DNA of 64,000 nt, from positions 1,426,001 to 1,490,000 of the forward strand of contig VNKQ01000010.1 in NCBI GenBank assembly GCA_016508695.1, written 5' to 3'. The translations under genes were made by a program, and so were the position numbers. Positions within the stretch are counted from its first letter, which is position 1, and every line of letters starts with the position of its first letter. The notes under the pieces are model-generated. The model was not told where the DNA came from. It made no database searches and saw only the letters and a program-made list of their open reading frames with translations. Shown here piece by piece: positions 31,931 through 43,605 of the stretch. This DNA is from Hyphodiscus hymeniophilus (taxonomy: Eukaryota > Ascomycota > Leotiomycetes > Helotiales > Hyphodiscaceae).

Positions 31931-32932
31931 TGTGGGTCTGAACGATTTTCGGTGGACTATGGAATTGTCAGCCAACGAGACCGTCCATGCTTTGGACGAA
32001 GGATCATGACCGTATGCTCCCAGCTCTATGTACTGTGCTTAGACATCAGACTTTCCAGGTCCGCGCAGACAAAATATCCCGTCTAAGATATGAAGAAGAG
32101 ACCTGCTTACTGTAATTCGAGGGTCGGATACAAGATAATTGGTCTCTGCAGGTACAATGACAGGTTCCTGCTTTCTTGGTCAACGTTTACGAAAGGCAGG
32201 ATCCTCATTCAAGGTGGCTGATTGTCGATTCGTGAGTGTTGGCAGTACACGATTGACGGAGGGCACATAAAATCAAAGAGCCTTGTGGGTAGAGCGAGAT
32301 ATACGCCCGAGAGCTGAGTCGACCATGAGGCTCTGTATGAGTTCTGCATGGTTCCAGCTTCTTCGTCTTGAATTCCCCTTTCCGTGGACAATGGCTATCC
32401 GGGGCAAGATCAGTACCATGGGAGTCCGACATGGAGAGCCTCGGCGGTCGTGTAGCCAATCGAAGGGTATATTTGAAAGACACGGCTGAGAGTTGGGAGT
32501 CTGAGGCTTGTTTTGATGCGCCTAGAGTCGTCCAGCAATATTGACCAGTGTAAGCGCTGGCAAGAGAAAAAGAAAAGAAACATAAAAAGCCTCGAAAGAG
32601 AAGTGATAATGCAAGGTGGTAGGCACGGCCCGTAAAGCTGAAAGGAATCCAACAGGGATGCGGGCAGCCCTCATCTCGATCAAAGTATGAAAGGCTTAAT
32701 GTGGAATGCAGAAGGGTGAAGCGGGAAGTTATTGATTGGCATGAATGCCATCCATGAGCGGCCAATCTGGCAATGAAATACTCAGCCACCACAATTGTGT
32801 CGAGGTCATGAGTAAGGCTTTTCTCAGCCCCACCACGCTCATGTGTTCCTTCAAATCCCAGTCGCTGGCACTTGGTATTCTGCTTTGACTGCGTTCTACC
32901 CTCTCGAAGTCGTCTGCGGTGCATTCCACGCG
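31931..32932. other. Divergent promoter region shared by the HET and hydrolase/TPR genes
   Basis: About 1 kb between the two ATGs. A 239-codon minus-strand open frame (32205-32924) has no recognisable motif and poor coding character, so I take it as noncoding leader or promoter sequence. Confidence 0.55.
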
Positions 32933-35900
32933 ATGTTCAAAATGCCGGATTTGAGGCACCCATTGGTATGAATACCTTCAATTGCCACCAAAAGATGAAC
33001 CTGACTAACATCACAACTTCCACAGAAATCTTTTCGAAAGTATGAAAATACAACAGATACTCCTTCGTTTCGGTAAGTCAAATCGTGTGGTTTCGTAGCA
33101 AATGAGAAATAACTGTATGTTTCTAAAATGCAGCATCGTATTTGTTCATGGGCTATGTTCTGGAAAAGGCCGAAAACCAAGCAACAAAAACCGCCTACGG
33201 AAAAGTATCGAAGGATGGTTTCGCAATCTGAGAGGGTTTGAGACTGCCGAAACGATTGTCTTTGGATTTGACATGGTCGACACCCTTGAAAAGGGAAAGG
33301 GCGCCCTCGCCCAAGTCTCCAACCGACTTCTGACAAAATTGGGGTGCCTACAGGTAAGCAGCTTGACCACCGTGTCGGATGAATGTAATTAGTTCTGCAG
33401 GACGTACCGAGATTGCCGTTCAAAAACACACCAAAAACTGTGTTCATCGCCCACAACATGGGCGGATGGGTGGTTCAAGAGGCTTTGGCCAGATGTAATT
33501 CTACTGTCTTACAGATCAACACGGCGGGGATCATTTTCTTGGGACTACCCCTCTTTGTAGGTCAACAAGACTGGGAAGGACCAGATGGTTACCGGCAGAA
33601 ACTACTGGAATACCTAACAGGATTTCACGAGATACCACCATCAGGAACTACTGGCTTGGTAGGAGGCCACGGCGTGACTCGGGAAGAACAGAAGTTACAG
33701 CGTAAGTTGAGCTATTCGGTACTCGAGGCTATTCGTTCAGACTTCGAAGCGCTTTTGAAACGTTTAGAGGGAAATGGGTTTTCTCCTGAGAGGTCATATT
33801 ACCCACCATTGGGACAATTAGGCGCTGTAAGTCCAAAAGATAAAGTTAAGGATTTCTACCAAGCTGAACGGTTCTAGTATGAATCTGTCAAGCATATCAA
33901 AATGACGAGAAATACGTCCGGGGTTGTCAAAAAAACGGCTAGACCAGATATACATATGGCTAAACAATTGCTCTTGGTCGATCCATTCGATGAGACAATG
34001 GACGAGATAATAAGAGTGGATTTGAGCCACATGAAGGGTCTCCCCACCAAAAAACTATCGTGGCCACTGCGGGACGCACATTCTGCACATTCCATGGAAG
34101 CTGCTCACAAATTACATAGAGGGAGCTCCGCATCTTTGCCAGAGCCGCTTGTCAGTTCAATTCGGTTGTCAACCTTTTCTCCAAGCAAGAGGCAGGAGCT
34201 CCCTTTTCGCAGGGGCTCTGGCCCTCATCTCTACGAGAGACCCACATCTCCATTATCTAGTAACTTTACGCCGACCAACCTTTCAAAGAAGCAAATGAAG
34301 ATTTTATTGGCACTCGCTCGATCATTTCACCAAAGCGGAGAATTGGAGCAAGCGAAAGAGCTTTACCATCAAGCTGAGAGCGAGTTCATGAAGCTGAACT
34401 TGATTGTTATGAGTGAGGATAAAATCCTGTCTATCCAAGTCTTTGCAATGCGACTCAATCAGGCTGTCATAGTCCTTCAACAAGGTGATTTTAAGGAGGC
34501 CGGTAGCGAGCTTGAAATATTAGTGGCTGCGATTGAGCCTAGAGCTGAGACGTCTACGTTGTATTTCCAAGTCAGACGATACCTAGCGATGTCGCTGTAC
34601 TTACAAGGGTGTTACTCTGATGCGAGGAATCACCTCGATAGACTGGAAGTCGGAGGTAGCGCTCGCGATTCATCGATTGCTACAAAGCTTTCCGAGTCTG
34701 AGATCACCGTAGCCCGCACAGATCTAGCGTTGGTCCTGGGTTATCTCGGCCAGTACCAAGATGCAACCCAGCGCTGCGAATCGATTCTGAAGCAACAGGT
34801 CGACATGGTCAAACCGGAGGAAGAGAGGAGTGACCGTCACAAACTAGAAAGCTCCTTGGAAGGGACGAGCTCGTCCTCGGCGAGCCCAAGAGCGACAGCG
34901 GAATCTCAGAAGGAAAATAATGAGGCGATGGAACTTCATGGTCGGCTTGGCACTATCAAAGCAACTCTGGCGACACTTTATCTTTGGCGTGGAGATTATA
35001 CGAAAGCCTATAAACTCAACCAAGAAGCATTGGCCGAAAGGGAAAGGGAGCTCGGTACCCATCACATCAAGACGCTAGATTCAGCTGGTCTGAAGGCTCT
35101 GCTCCTGGCTTTTCATTGCTTTTACGAGGAAGCTGAGGCGACATGTCAAAGAACCTTAAGCAACATGCGAAGGCGACTTGGCCATGAGCATCCATCCACC
35201 TTGAGAACTCTCGGGGTTCTAGTCATGATCTACAAAGCCCAAGGTCGTTTTTCTGACGCTGAGGATATAGCCAAATATGTGTACGACAAGAACAAAACGA
35301 GACTGGGCTTGTGGCATCCACAGACCCTCGAATCCTTGAATGATCTGGCTGAACTATACGCTTCACTCGGACGACTCTTAGACGCGGAGGCCCTTCAGAA
35401 CCAAGTAATCAAAGGTGCCATTGGAACCGAAAAATCGGAGCGGAAGCCTAGCTTCGGAGCAAGACATCCAATGACACTAAGATATAAGTCTGAACTAGCC
35501 ATGATATACTTTCAACGCGGCAAGGTGGAAGAGGCTTGGGACCTTGCTATAGAAGTACTGGTGGATCAGACAGAGTTCTTCCTTCCCATGAACCAATTTT
35601 CATCATCATCATCATTAGAGACCATCAAGGAGAGTGATCTTTCAAATCCCAGAAAATGGCTGTCACTTATCGTTGCCGAATTGACCACCTTTGAGCGACC
35701 AGGTTTTTTGGAGCGAACGACTCATGATTCAAACGTCTCGCCCCGAGCACGCAAAAAAGGACCAGACTCAGAAGTAAGGGCCTTGAACGAACGTGACAGC
35801 AGCTTTGCTATACCACACCCATCTGTCATCCAGACTTTGAGATGCCTTATCCTCGTGGAAATTGAGCTCAATGACGACCTGAGGCGAGCCGAAGCGATTC

Positions 35901-36892
35901 TCCAAACAATTCTAAATTACCACCAGGGAAGGGGGGACGGCGACAGAGCAGAGTCTGCAACTACCCTCTGCGATCTTGCTCGCGTGCATCGTAAGCAAGG
36001 AAAGCTGAAACACGCCAGAGCAGAGTTAGAAGTGGTCCTGGAGAGACGAACAGCCCTTCTTGGAAAGGGGCACCCTGATTGGCTTACTGCAAAATACGAG
36101 CTTAGCATTACGAACAGTGATCTAGGCTTTTGGGAACAGGCAGAGCAAGAACAGCTTGAAGTTCTCAATATAAGAAAATCGATTCTAGGCGAGGACCATC
36201 CAGAAACTTTAAAGTCAATGTTAGAACTCCCGAATGTCTACCAACTCCTGGGCAAGCTCGAAGCTGCAGAAACAATTCTTCAAGACGCAATTGCGATTCA
36301 GACGTGTCGATACGAATCACACCGTTCAAGCACATATGCTTACGAATATGTTCCTGTACTCAATAGCAAGGCAAGACTAGCGGCACTTTACTCCGAACGA
36401 AAGATGTTCGAACAAGCAGAGACCACGCAGCATGAAGTTTTGATAGGACTCGAGGAAATTTTTGAGCCAACGCACTCCCAAGTACTTAGTTGTAAGCATG
36501 ACTTAGCAGTGATATACCAAGCCCAAGGCAAGATCGAAGCGGCGACAGAGCTCTACAATTTTGTTCGAAGATATGTTAGTCCGCATGACAAACTTTACAT
36601 TACCACCATGTCAAATTTAGGATCGGAAGCTTACAACAGTGGAGATTTCAAAAGCGCTGAACTGATTCAGGAAGATGTCTTGCATAAGCAAAGGGACTTC
36701 TATGGTGACGAGCATCCCCAGACACCCATAGTGATGTTCAATCTTGCACTGACAAAGAGAGAGAATGGCAACATGCGTGGCGCCTTGATGTTGATGGATA
36801 ATATTCTCAAACTACTTGGGAAGGATCATATTATGTATAGGACCATGGAGAAGACACGTTCTCAATGGGCATTAGCACGTGGTGAGATATAA
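32933..36892 (+). CDS. Alpha/beta-hydrolase-like domain fused to a long TPR array (NLR-like architecture without a nucleotide-binding domain)
   Basis: Five exons (32933-32965, 33026-33072, 33134-33353, 33401-33826, 33878-36892) encode 1246 residues. Residues about 25-230 form the N-terminal hydrolase module: FRIVFVHGLCSGKGRK is the first strand and oxyanion loop, and FIAHNMGGWVVQEAL the nucleophile elbow. The elbow has Asn119 where GHSxGG would place the catalytic Ser, so the domain is probably non-catalytic. After a disordered Ser/Pro/Arg-rich linker (about 260-375), kinesin-light-chain-type TPRs fill residues 380-1240, each with the HP.TL turn (for example LGHEHPSTLRTL and LGEDHPETLKSM). 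A low-complexity run of Ser lies near residue 570. Fungal proteins with this hydrolase usually continue into NB-ARC or NACHT; no P-loop is visible here. The gene shares a promoter region with the HET gene. A role in protein recognition or immunity-like signalling is inferred. Confidence 0.85.
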
Positions 36893-37013
36893 TGGGAAGA
36901 TTGCGAAAGATCACTTATTTTGCGCTCTACGATTGCTGGCTTCACTAGATATGTAGTAGATATCTGAACCGAATAAGCTCTCAAATCGAATGAAATTCCA
37001 TAATATACATTGC

Positions 37014-39406
37014 TTAAGTCTGCATAGCCCAGGACTCATTGGACCAATCAAAGGTATCCAATAAATCAAATGCGGCATAATCATCAAAGTCCCTTAAGTC
37101 CGTATCGAAAGAGAAATCCAAGGGTATCTGTGATGCAATCGCTGGCGACGCCGACTCCTCAATCGACGAGCTTGGAATGGAGTCAAAGACTTGGTCTAGT
37201 ACCCGCTGAACAATCCCCCGTATTTTACGGCAAAGACGAAAATTTGGCGCCGTGGGTTTCACCCAATCCAGAAATCCGTTGAACATGATGAGATCTTGGA
37301 TGGAGTCGGAGCGAGGGATTTTGAGGCAATAGGTTGGATCTCTAGCCTGCTTTAAGAGCTCGACGCATAAAATTCCCGATGCTGGAACTGCATGGTACAT
37401 TATCTAGTGTAATTAGTGATGATGATATAAATTCAGGGGATTGGAACTTGCAAGCCATTCGAAATCGCCACGCAGTCCCAAGAGGCGATCACGCTCTTTC
37501 CAGAAGCCCGAAGTCAACCGAAGCATTTCCCGACTGATGTCTATCAGATCTTGGGCGTTGGACTGCCCATTTCTGATCGACAATCGTTCTAGCAGGAACA
37601 GGTTCTGAAGATGCTCAAGACGTGTCACAATGCGGGAGTAGAGATCCTGGCTCGAGATCCCAGGGTTTGAAAGATCGTCTGGATGATACACTATTGCAAA
37701 AGGTAATTGTACGTACAACGACTTTGATCTCTGCTTGAGATTCCTAATGGTTGTGAGCAAGAGTAGAAACTACGTTGAGGTCGGAGCATACAGAACGCGG
37801 CTTCCGCTGTTCTCAGACACGGAGCAAAGAGCTATGTCCAGGATCTCGCCCCGTATGATTGATAAACTGGTTCTTGCTCGCAAGATTGTCGTTGAATATA
37901 TCCGCCCATCAGGGCTCCACCCATTTTCATCTAGTCTTCCCACACTATCAGCAAGGCTTGCAGTATTGGACAGTATTTGCTCGTCACTAAGATCTAGTGG
38001 AAGTGGAGTTGAGCTGTAGCGGTAACTCAACATTGGAGGTCTGCCAGTGAAGGTGGATAAGACTTTGTCGATGTTGAATACGGCAGCATAGATCCTCCTT
38101 GTCATTTCTGAACTTACGTTCGCCTTTCCAGAAGTCCGATCGGTCTCTCGGTGCATTCCAAGAGCAGTTACCATGCTACAAAGGTCCCCATGCTGTCTCC
38201 AATAAATTAGACCTGTTGTTCGTTAGGAGGAACGAAACAAATTATTCGAGATCTAGACTCACTGGCGTCACCGCTGATCATGGATTCCAAGATGCTGTGT
38301 TTGTAAAGAAGGTATACAAGCAAAGGATTGCCATGATCCGTGTGACTACAAAAGGCAATGCATGATGTGGCGCACTCTTTCAACTCAATCACCATTTGTC
38401 TCCGCTCTTTCCGGCTCCCGCTCTCCAAGGCAAAGATGGAGTCACCGTCCATTGAAGCAAGAGCTCCAAAAGACCAATAAGTAAAGAGTATACCCAGCGT
38501 TTCCCAGCGGATATTAAGTCCAGAGAACGATTCAAACCATTTGACAGGGTCTTCTTCCACACTCAGCTCCGAATTTGTATTCCGAAATATCAGCTGCGTC
38601 ACATCCTCCATCTCTCGACTGTCCGGTTTGGTAAGAACCTCGCCGAAATTGGGCCAGATTGAGCTTGACAGTCGGCGGCCAGCAAGCCGGATCCACCCGT
38701 CGTTCGGGTTGGTATGTCGAGAAAACAGCACACTGCATGCAGCTTCATTTGGTATTTGCAGAAGTACTTTCATCCCCAAGTTTAATAGATCAGGACTAGT
38801 CTTGGGCTCATCACTGGTCGGACGATGAGTGTGTAAATCAATAGAATCATGTTCAAAGTCATCTCGATTGTCGTGAAAAACCGCCGAGAAGCTCGTGGGC
38901 CCAAGGAACGCTGAAGGACCACTGAAGAGCGAAGCAGGTCCTTTACTGTGCTTGCAATAATTATTTCGCAACACTGGAAGAGAAGTTGGACTAGGTCGTG
39001 AGTACGAAGGGTATTGACTTGCTGCATCCTCGGGAGAGCTGAGCAGCACAGTATTACCATCCGAATTTCCCTCACGCTGCGCCATACGACTGCAATATAT
39101 CAGAACTGATTTGGTTAAAATCAAACCACTTGCGTCTAGTGGCTGATGAAGTGGCATTCCGTCGGGACTCACATGGCATGTGATTTCCTGCTTCTCCGTG
39201 GTGCTGCAGTTTGCATGGTGCAGTCTTTATTCAATCGATTACACCTGTAAGGAATAAGATTATGCCTTAAACATGAATGACCCTTAGGAAACTCACCGGG
39301 TGCATTTCCCATCAGGAAGTAGACCTTCGGCAAGGAATATACACTTCGCTTTGCCTGAAGCACATTGACGGCATGCTTTTGGGCCGGATACATTTGGTGC
39401 TTCCAT
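37014..39406 (-). CDS. Zn2Cys6 transcription factor with fungal-specific regulatory domain
   Basis: Six exons on the minus strand (39406-39297, 39244-39173, 39089-38263, 38212-37792, 37743-37452, 37403-37014) encode 703 residues. The binuclear cluster is complete: C12, C15, C22, C35, C38 and C45, spacing 2-6-12-2-6, split by the first intron inside the CTRCNRLNKDC half. A PRRSRKS basic tail follows. The middle homology region (about residues 230-480) contains the typical HGDLCSMVTALGMHRE and LSTFTGRPPMLSYRYS segments. The last 130 residues are acidic and aromatic, fitting an activation domain. The fifth intron starts with GCAAGT, a GC-AG intron. Stops of this gene and of the TPR gene converge with only 121 bp between them. 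The FMN monooxygenase upstream, on the same strand, is a possible target. The regulated pathway is unknown. Confidence 0.9.
37404..37451 (-). other. GC-AG intron in the Zn2Cys6 regulator
   Basis: A 48-nt intron whose donor on the coding strand reads GCAAGT, the standard context of the minority GC-AG class. It has a CTAAT branch-like site and a TAG acceptor. No GT donor nearby restores the frame between the conserved FEWL and MYHAVP segments. Confidence 0.65.
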
Positions 39407-40384
39407 CGTCGCGCCCCTACTTCAAGCATGTTACTACAAGGAAGCAGGCTGGAAAATTGGTCATATTTGAAATCTCCCATGGAGTTTTCAATGAGAGAAG
39501 AGAGAGAGAAAGAGAAAGAGAGAACGAGAGAACGGAGTTGAAACTCCATTCTACTCCGAGGGTCCGTCTCCGTCGTCTCGCAGGCTCAGTCGCGCTAACC
39601 GGATGAGTCACGTGTACAAAAGTGTTTATATCAACTGATTGGAAGCTCCTCATTCAAGAGAATTAATAGAGCGAGTAGTGGTACCACAATCTCATCAAAC
39701 TTGTGGCCAAGAGCTCCATGACAGCCTCAAAGCCCTCCGACCGGATTCTCCCTGAAGATACTCGACTGCAATACAGAAGCACTCCAGTGCCCTGTTTGCT
39801 GCTCTTGATTCTCCCATGACGATGCGCGAGCCTCAATCAAATCTCTGTTTATCTTCTCAAATTCGAAACTTGCCAATGGTGCGAAGTGTGCATAATCCCG
39901 TGCGATCCTTAGTACCGCCATCAGAATCCAATCGACGTCTCGGACAGCGAGGCTCAAAATCACTCCCGCCACGGTTCCTAGATGTTCATGCTCCCACAAC
40001 GACACTCACTATTTCGCATACCATGGAGGTGACTGGGGAAGGCACGTGGTAGTGTCTCGAATACTTCGCGTTGGATAAGAGCAAAACACCGCAGCAGTCG
40101 ATCCGTCTACATGTTGGCCCACACTTCTCATTCCAGATGTTTTTGAATCTAGATAGATTTGGGGAGGTATCTTTAGCCCTCGTGAAGGCCCGGCTTTGGA
40201 AGACAATGTTTGGCTGACCACACCTCGCAATCCGCCCATACGTTCTGGATAATCGTGGGTCATTATTTGTTGTGCATATGCAAAAGCATAACGTACGTAA
40301 ATCATATGCTAACTATGAGGCAGGGACTAATAAAATCATGAAGGCAAAGATGTCTCCCCTTGTATTTCAGAGGACGTGACTTGT
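39407..40384. other. Region between the regulator and the monooxygenase, with a possible gene remnant
   Basis: The 5' leader of the regulator includes a purine-rich GA tract (about 39496-39530). At 39727-40305 the minus strand has two adjacent open frames in the same register, separated by TAG and TGA. The downstream one contains an Asp/Trp-Ile-Leu-rich helix (DVDWILMAVLRIARDYAHF) that looks protein-like. No convincing intron joins them. They may be the decayed end of a gene; family not recognised. Confidence 0.35.
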
Positions 40385-41713
40385 TCAAGGAAAGAATTGA
40401 TTCCTCGGCCGAGGAAGACCAAGGTGTTCCCGCAACGTTGTTCCTTCATAATCTTGACGGAAGATACCCCGGCGCTGTAGTTCGGGTACCAGTCGTTGAG
40501 TCACATCATCTAAACCTTGGGGCAAGAAGGGGAAAGCGACGGTGAAGCCATCCGCCGCTTCCTCCGAGAGCCAGATACCCATTTCATCAGCGATCGACTC
40601 TGGTGTTCCGACGAAGGCGAGACCCGAGTATCCACCTAGTCTTCCCGCGAGTTGCCTGACTGTCAACTTCTCATCCTCGGCAAGTTTCACTACTCCAGCG
40701 CGGCTAGTATGGCTCGCATTGGTTGGCGGTAGATCCGTGGGTAGTGGGCCATCTGGATCAAACTCGGATGCATCGGTTCCCAGTGAGACCGACAGCGAAG
40801 CAATGGCACTATCATAGTGTACCAAGCTGTCTAGGTGGAGCCGTTTGGCTTTGGCTTCTTCCACAGTATCGCCGATGACAATGAAAGCAGCTGGCAGAAT
40901 CTTCAGTTGATTGCGATCCCGACCAGCGGCAACCACACGTCCCTTGATATCTGCATACAACGCTTTTGCAGCCACCAAATCTCGTGGTGAGCAGAAGACC
41001 ACCTCTGCCGTCTCGGCAGCAAGTTGGCGTCCCGGTTCAGATTGACCAGCTTGAACGATGACTGGCCAGCCCTGAACCGGTCGTGCGATATTAAGGGGTC
41101 CCTTGACTTTCAAGTCATCGCCCTTGTGATTCAACACATGCATTTTCTCCGGGTCCATAAAGATGCCGCTTTCTTGATCGCGAATAAATGCATCGTCGGC
41201 AAAACTGTCCCAGAGCCCTGTCACCACATCGTAGAATTCACGAGCGCGCTTGTAGCGCTCACTGTGCTCTACGTGCTCATCTAGTCCAAAATTTTTTGCC
41301 GATTCGGGATTGCCGGTTGTGACGATATTCCACGCGGCTCGGCCGTTGCTCAGATGATCCAGTGAAGCGAAGCGACGAGCAATGTGATACGGCTCATCAT
41401 ATGTTGTAGAGGCTGTGGCCGCAAGCCCAATCTTCTCAGTCACAACAGACAAAGCCGAGAGTAGCGTGAAAGGCTCAAAGGAGGTCACAGTATGACTCCT
41501 CCGAAGCGCCTCAACAGGCATATTCAACACTGCCAGATGATCAGCCATGAAGAAAGCATCGAACTTGGCATCTTCCAGCTTCTTGATAAACGATACGATA
41601 TGGGCGAGGCTGAAGTTTGCATCGGGATACGAGCCTGGATATCTCCACGCGCCGGTGTGCAGGCTGACTGGCCGCATGAAAGCCGTGAGATGTAGTTTCT
41701 TTGATTCCGACAT
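40385..41713 (-). CDS. FMN-dependent monooxygenase, bacterial-luciferase-like (NtaA/SnaA/DszA family)
   Basis: Single exon, 442 residues from ATG at 41713; an upstream extension would need a non-ATG start. Family landmarks in order: the HLTAFMRPVSLHTGAWRYP N-terminal strand, FDAFFMADHLA, SFEPFTLLSALSVVTEKIGL, RFASLDHLSNGRAAWNIVTT, WPVIVQAGQSEPGRQLAAE, and the C-terminal LSEEAADGFTVAFPFLPQGL. These enzymes use FMNH2 supplied by a separate reductase to oxidise substrates such as nitrilotriacetate, dibenzothiophene sulfone or aryl sulfonates in the cytosol. In fungi they usually serve sulfur or nitrogen scavenging. Nothing here identifies the substrate, and no flavin reductase gene is next to it. 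The Zn2Cys6 gene 1 kb downstream on the same strand could be its regulator. Confidence 0.92.
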   Translation of the reverse strand: MSESKKLHLTAFMRPVSLHTGAWRYPGSYPDANFSLAHIVSFIKKLEDAKFDAFFMADHLAVLNMPVEALRRSHTVTSFEPFTLLSALSVVTEKIGLAATASTTYDEPYHIARRFASLDHLSNGRAAWNIVTTGNPESAKNFGLDEHVEHSERYKRAREFYDVVTGLWDSFADDAFIRDQESGIFMDPEKMHVLNHKGDDLKVKGPLNIARPVQGWPVIVQAGQSEPGRQLAAETAEVVFCSPRDLVAAKALYADIKGRVVAAGRDRNQLKILPAAFIVIGDTVEEAKAKRLHLDSLVHYDSAIASLSVSLGTDASEFDPDGPLPTDLPPTNASHTSRAGVVKLAEDEKLTVRQLAGRLGGYSGLAFVGTPESIADEMGIWLSEEAADGFTVAFPFLPQGLDDVTQRLVPELQRRGIFRQDYEGTTLREHLGLPRPRNQFFP

Positions 41714-43605
41714 TCTTTTAGCAGTCTGAGGCAACGTTGTGGACAGTATATTCACTGATGTATGAACGTGGCCGGACAGATTTCGAAAATATATATGTCA
41801 GCTACATCTTGATGATAAATGCAAAGGAGTTTATGCGGGTCCACTCCGGTAGTCTGATTACTGTAATGCAACGAAAACAGGATGGTCAGGTGACCGGGCG
41901 AGCACGACATCGATGCTACACTTAGCGCAATTGATATCAATTAGAGTGTTTACTCAACATCGTGGATATTTTTGAGGCCATCACGGCTCGAGCGGAAGTT
42001 AGGGAGCTGTCTTATTGTGGGAAAATGAGGTCAAGCTCAATAGGTCAGCTAGAACATACTCTTTCACATACGGAACTGTTCTTTGTCATTAGTACGCTCG
42101 TTCTATCAGAGCTTTCATCCTCTTTGTCGTGGGAAGAGGAAGAAGTCCAGGATGTCTCAAAGAGTTGCAAAGTAAATTTGCGATTTGTCTTATCTTATCG
42201 GCAATGCATCCATGTTTCTCGTCGTCCTTTCTTTCAAACTTTATCTGTTACCATTTGCTGCTTCTGCGGTAGCTGTGACAGAAGACTTTCGAGCGTACGA
42301 GGGCACGGAAAGCGTCTTTAAGAGGGCGATTTTGAGTGATAGGGCTGCCTTGAGTCTAGTAGGATTGGCGTGGGTGTCCTGCTCAGTTCTGCCGGAGGGT
42401 TACCCACCATTTCCTGAGCAGCTTTACAATTAGACATTCAAAATCGTGTCGTGAAGAGATATCAAGTGTATTCTCTCCTTCAGCTTGACAACTGCTTTCA
42501 AAATGTATGTTCGTCGACGTTACAATAATTCATGAGATAGAAACATGGTTCGTGGAAGTTCATGGATCCCCTACTTGGCATCATTTATAGCCATCTTCAA
42601 CAATGGAACGTCAAATTTATCCGTATATTTGTGGCTACATCTGAGATGATATTCATTCTTCGTTACTTATCATTCCCATATTTTCTAGCACATCAGAATA
42701 TTTAATTTAACCCGGTTTAGGAGACACCTGACAGAGACCTTCTGTCCGAATTTGACAATATCCGACTCACGATGTCCAAATTTAACACGCTCATGTAGCC
42801 GGACCAAACAACATCCAAGCTCGGGAGTGGAGTGTTTTTTACCCTAATCTATACCTGGATAAAATAACCGAGAGTCCCGACGATGGAACGGTCCACACTT
42901 TCTAGACAGGAATGGGTATGATAAGGCTGGTCCCCAGCGCAGATTTCTCACCGGAGCCTGACTGGGATTGTATCGTGAAATCCTTCAGCGTCCAGGAGAA
43001 GCACTGTATAGAATGGTGATTCTAGTGAACTAGAACTTTGCAACACGACAAAGGACGCAGCTTTTAGTCTCATTTATAAAGGCTGGTAGTAGCTCTTTTG
43101 TCACGGAAATGGGTCGACATCGGCCTGGGTTATCCATGTTTGGATCAACATACTACTTGCAGCTGGTTCTGGAGGAATGAAGACAGAGTATCAGGAGCTA
43201 GTCGATGGTTGGCCATGCTAAAAATTCAGGTCAATGTCTCGGGAGGCTCTGCATTCAATGATTCCGACTTGTATGAGCATATATGGATATCTCACTCCTT
43301 CCCGGTAGAAAAATTCGCATTCGAGCAGCCCAGAGTCAACACCAGATAGATGATGTGCGAACCACAGTGAGAACCTTTCTGGAAGATCATTGCATCATTC
43401 GATTTCCTCGGCTCTCCTCCAATTGGCTTCTTGTTCCATTGGCGGAAGAATACGAAATCCCTAGACACGTGATCAAGGCAGACTCCACTGCCTTAATCAA
43501 GAACTGCCCTCGTCTTCAGCTCACCCATATCTCACCTCATCCATCCAAGAAATACCATCCTCACAATAATCCAGTCCTATTATCCCATCGCTATATTGCA
43601 CCATC

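Noticed and set aside
32205..32924. 239-codon minus-strand open frame in the HET/TPR divergent promoter
   Set aside because: No motif, no good ATG context and no splice link to the HET gene.
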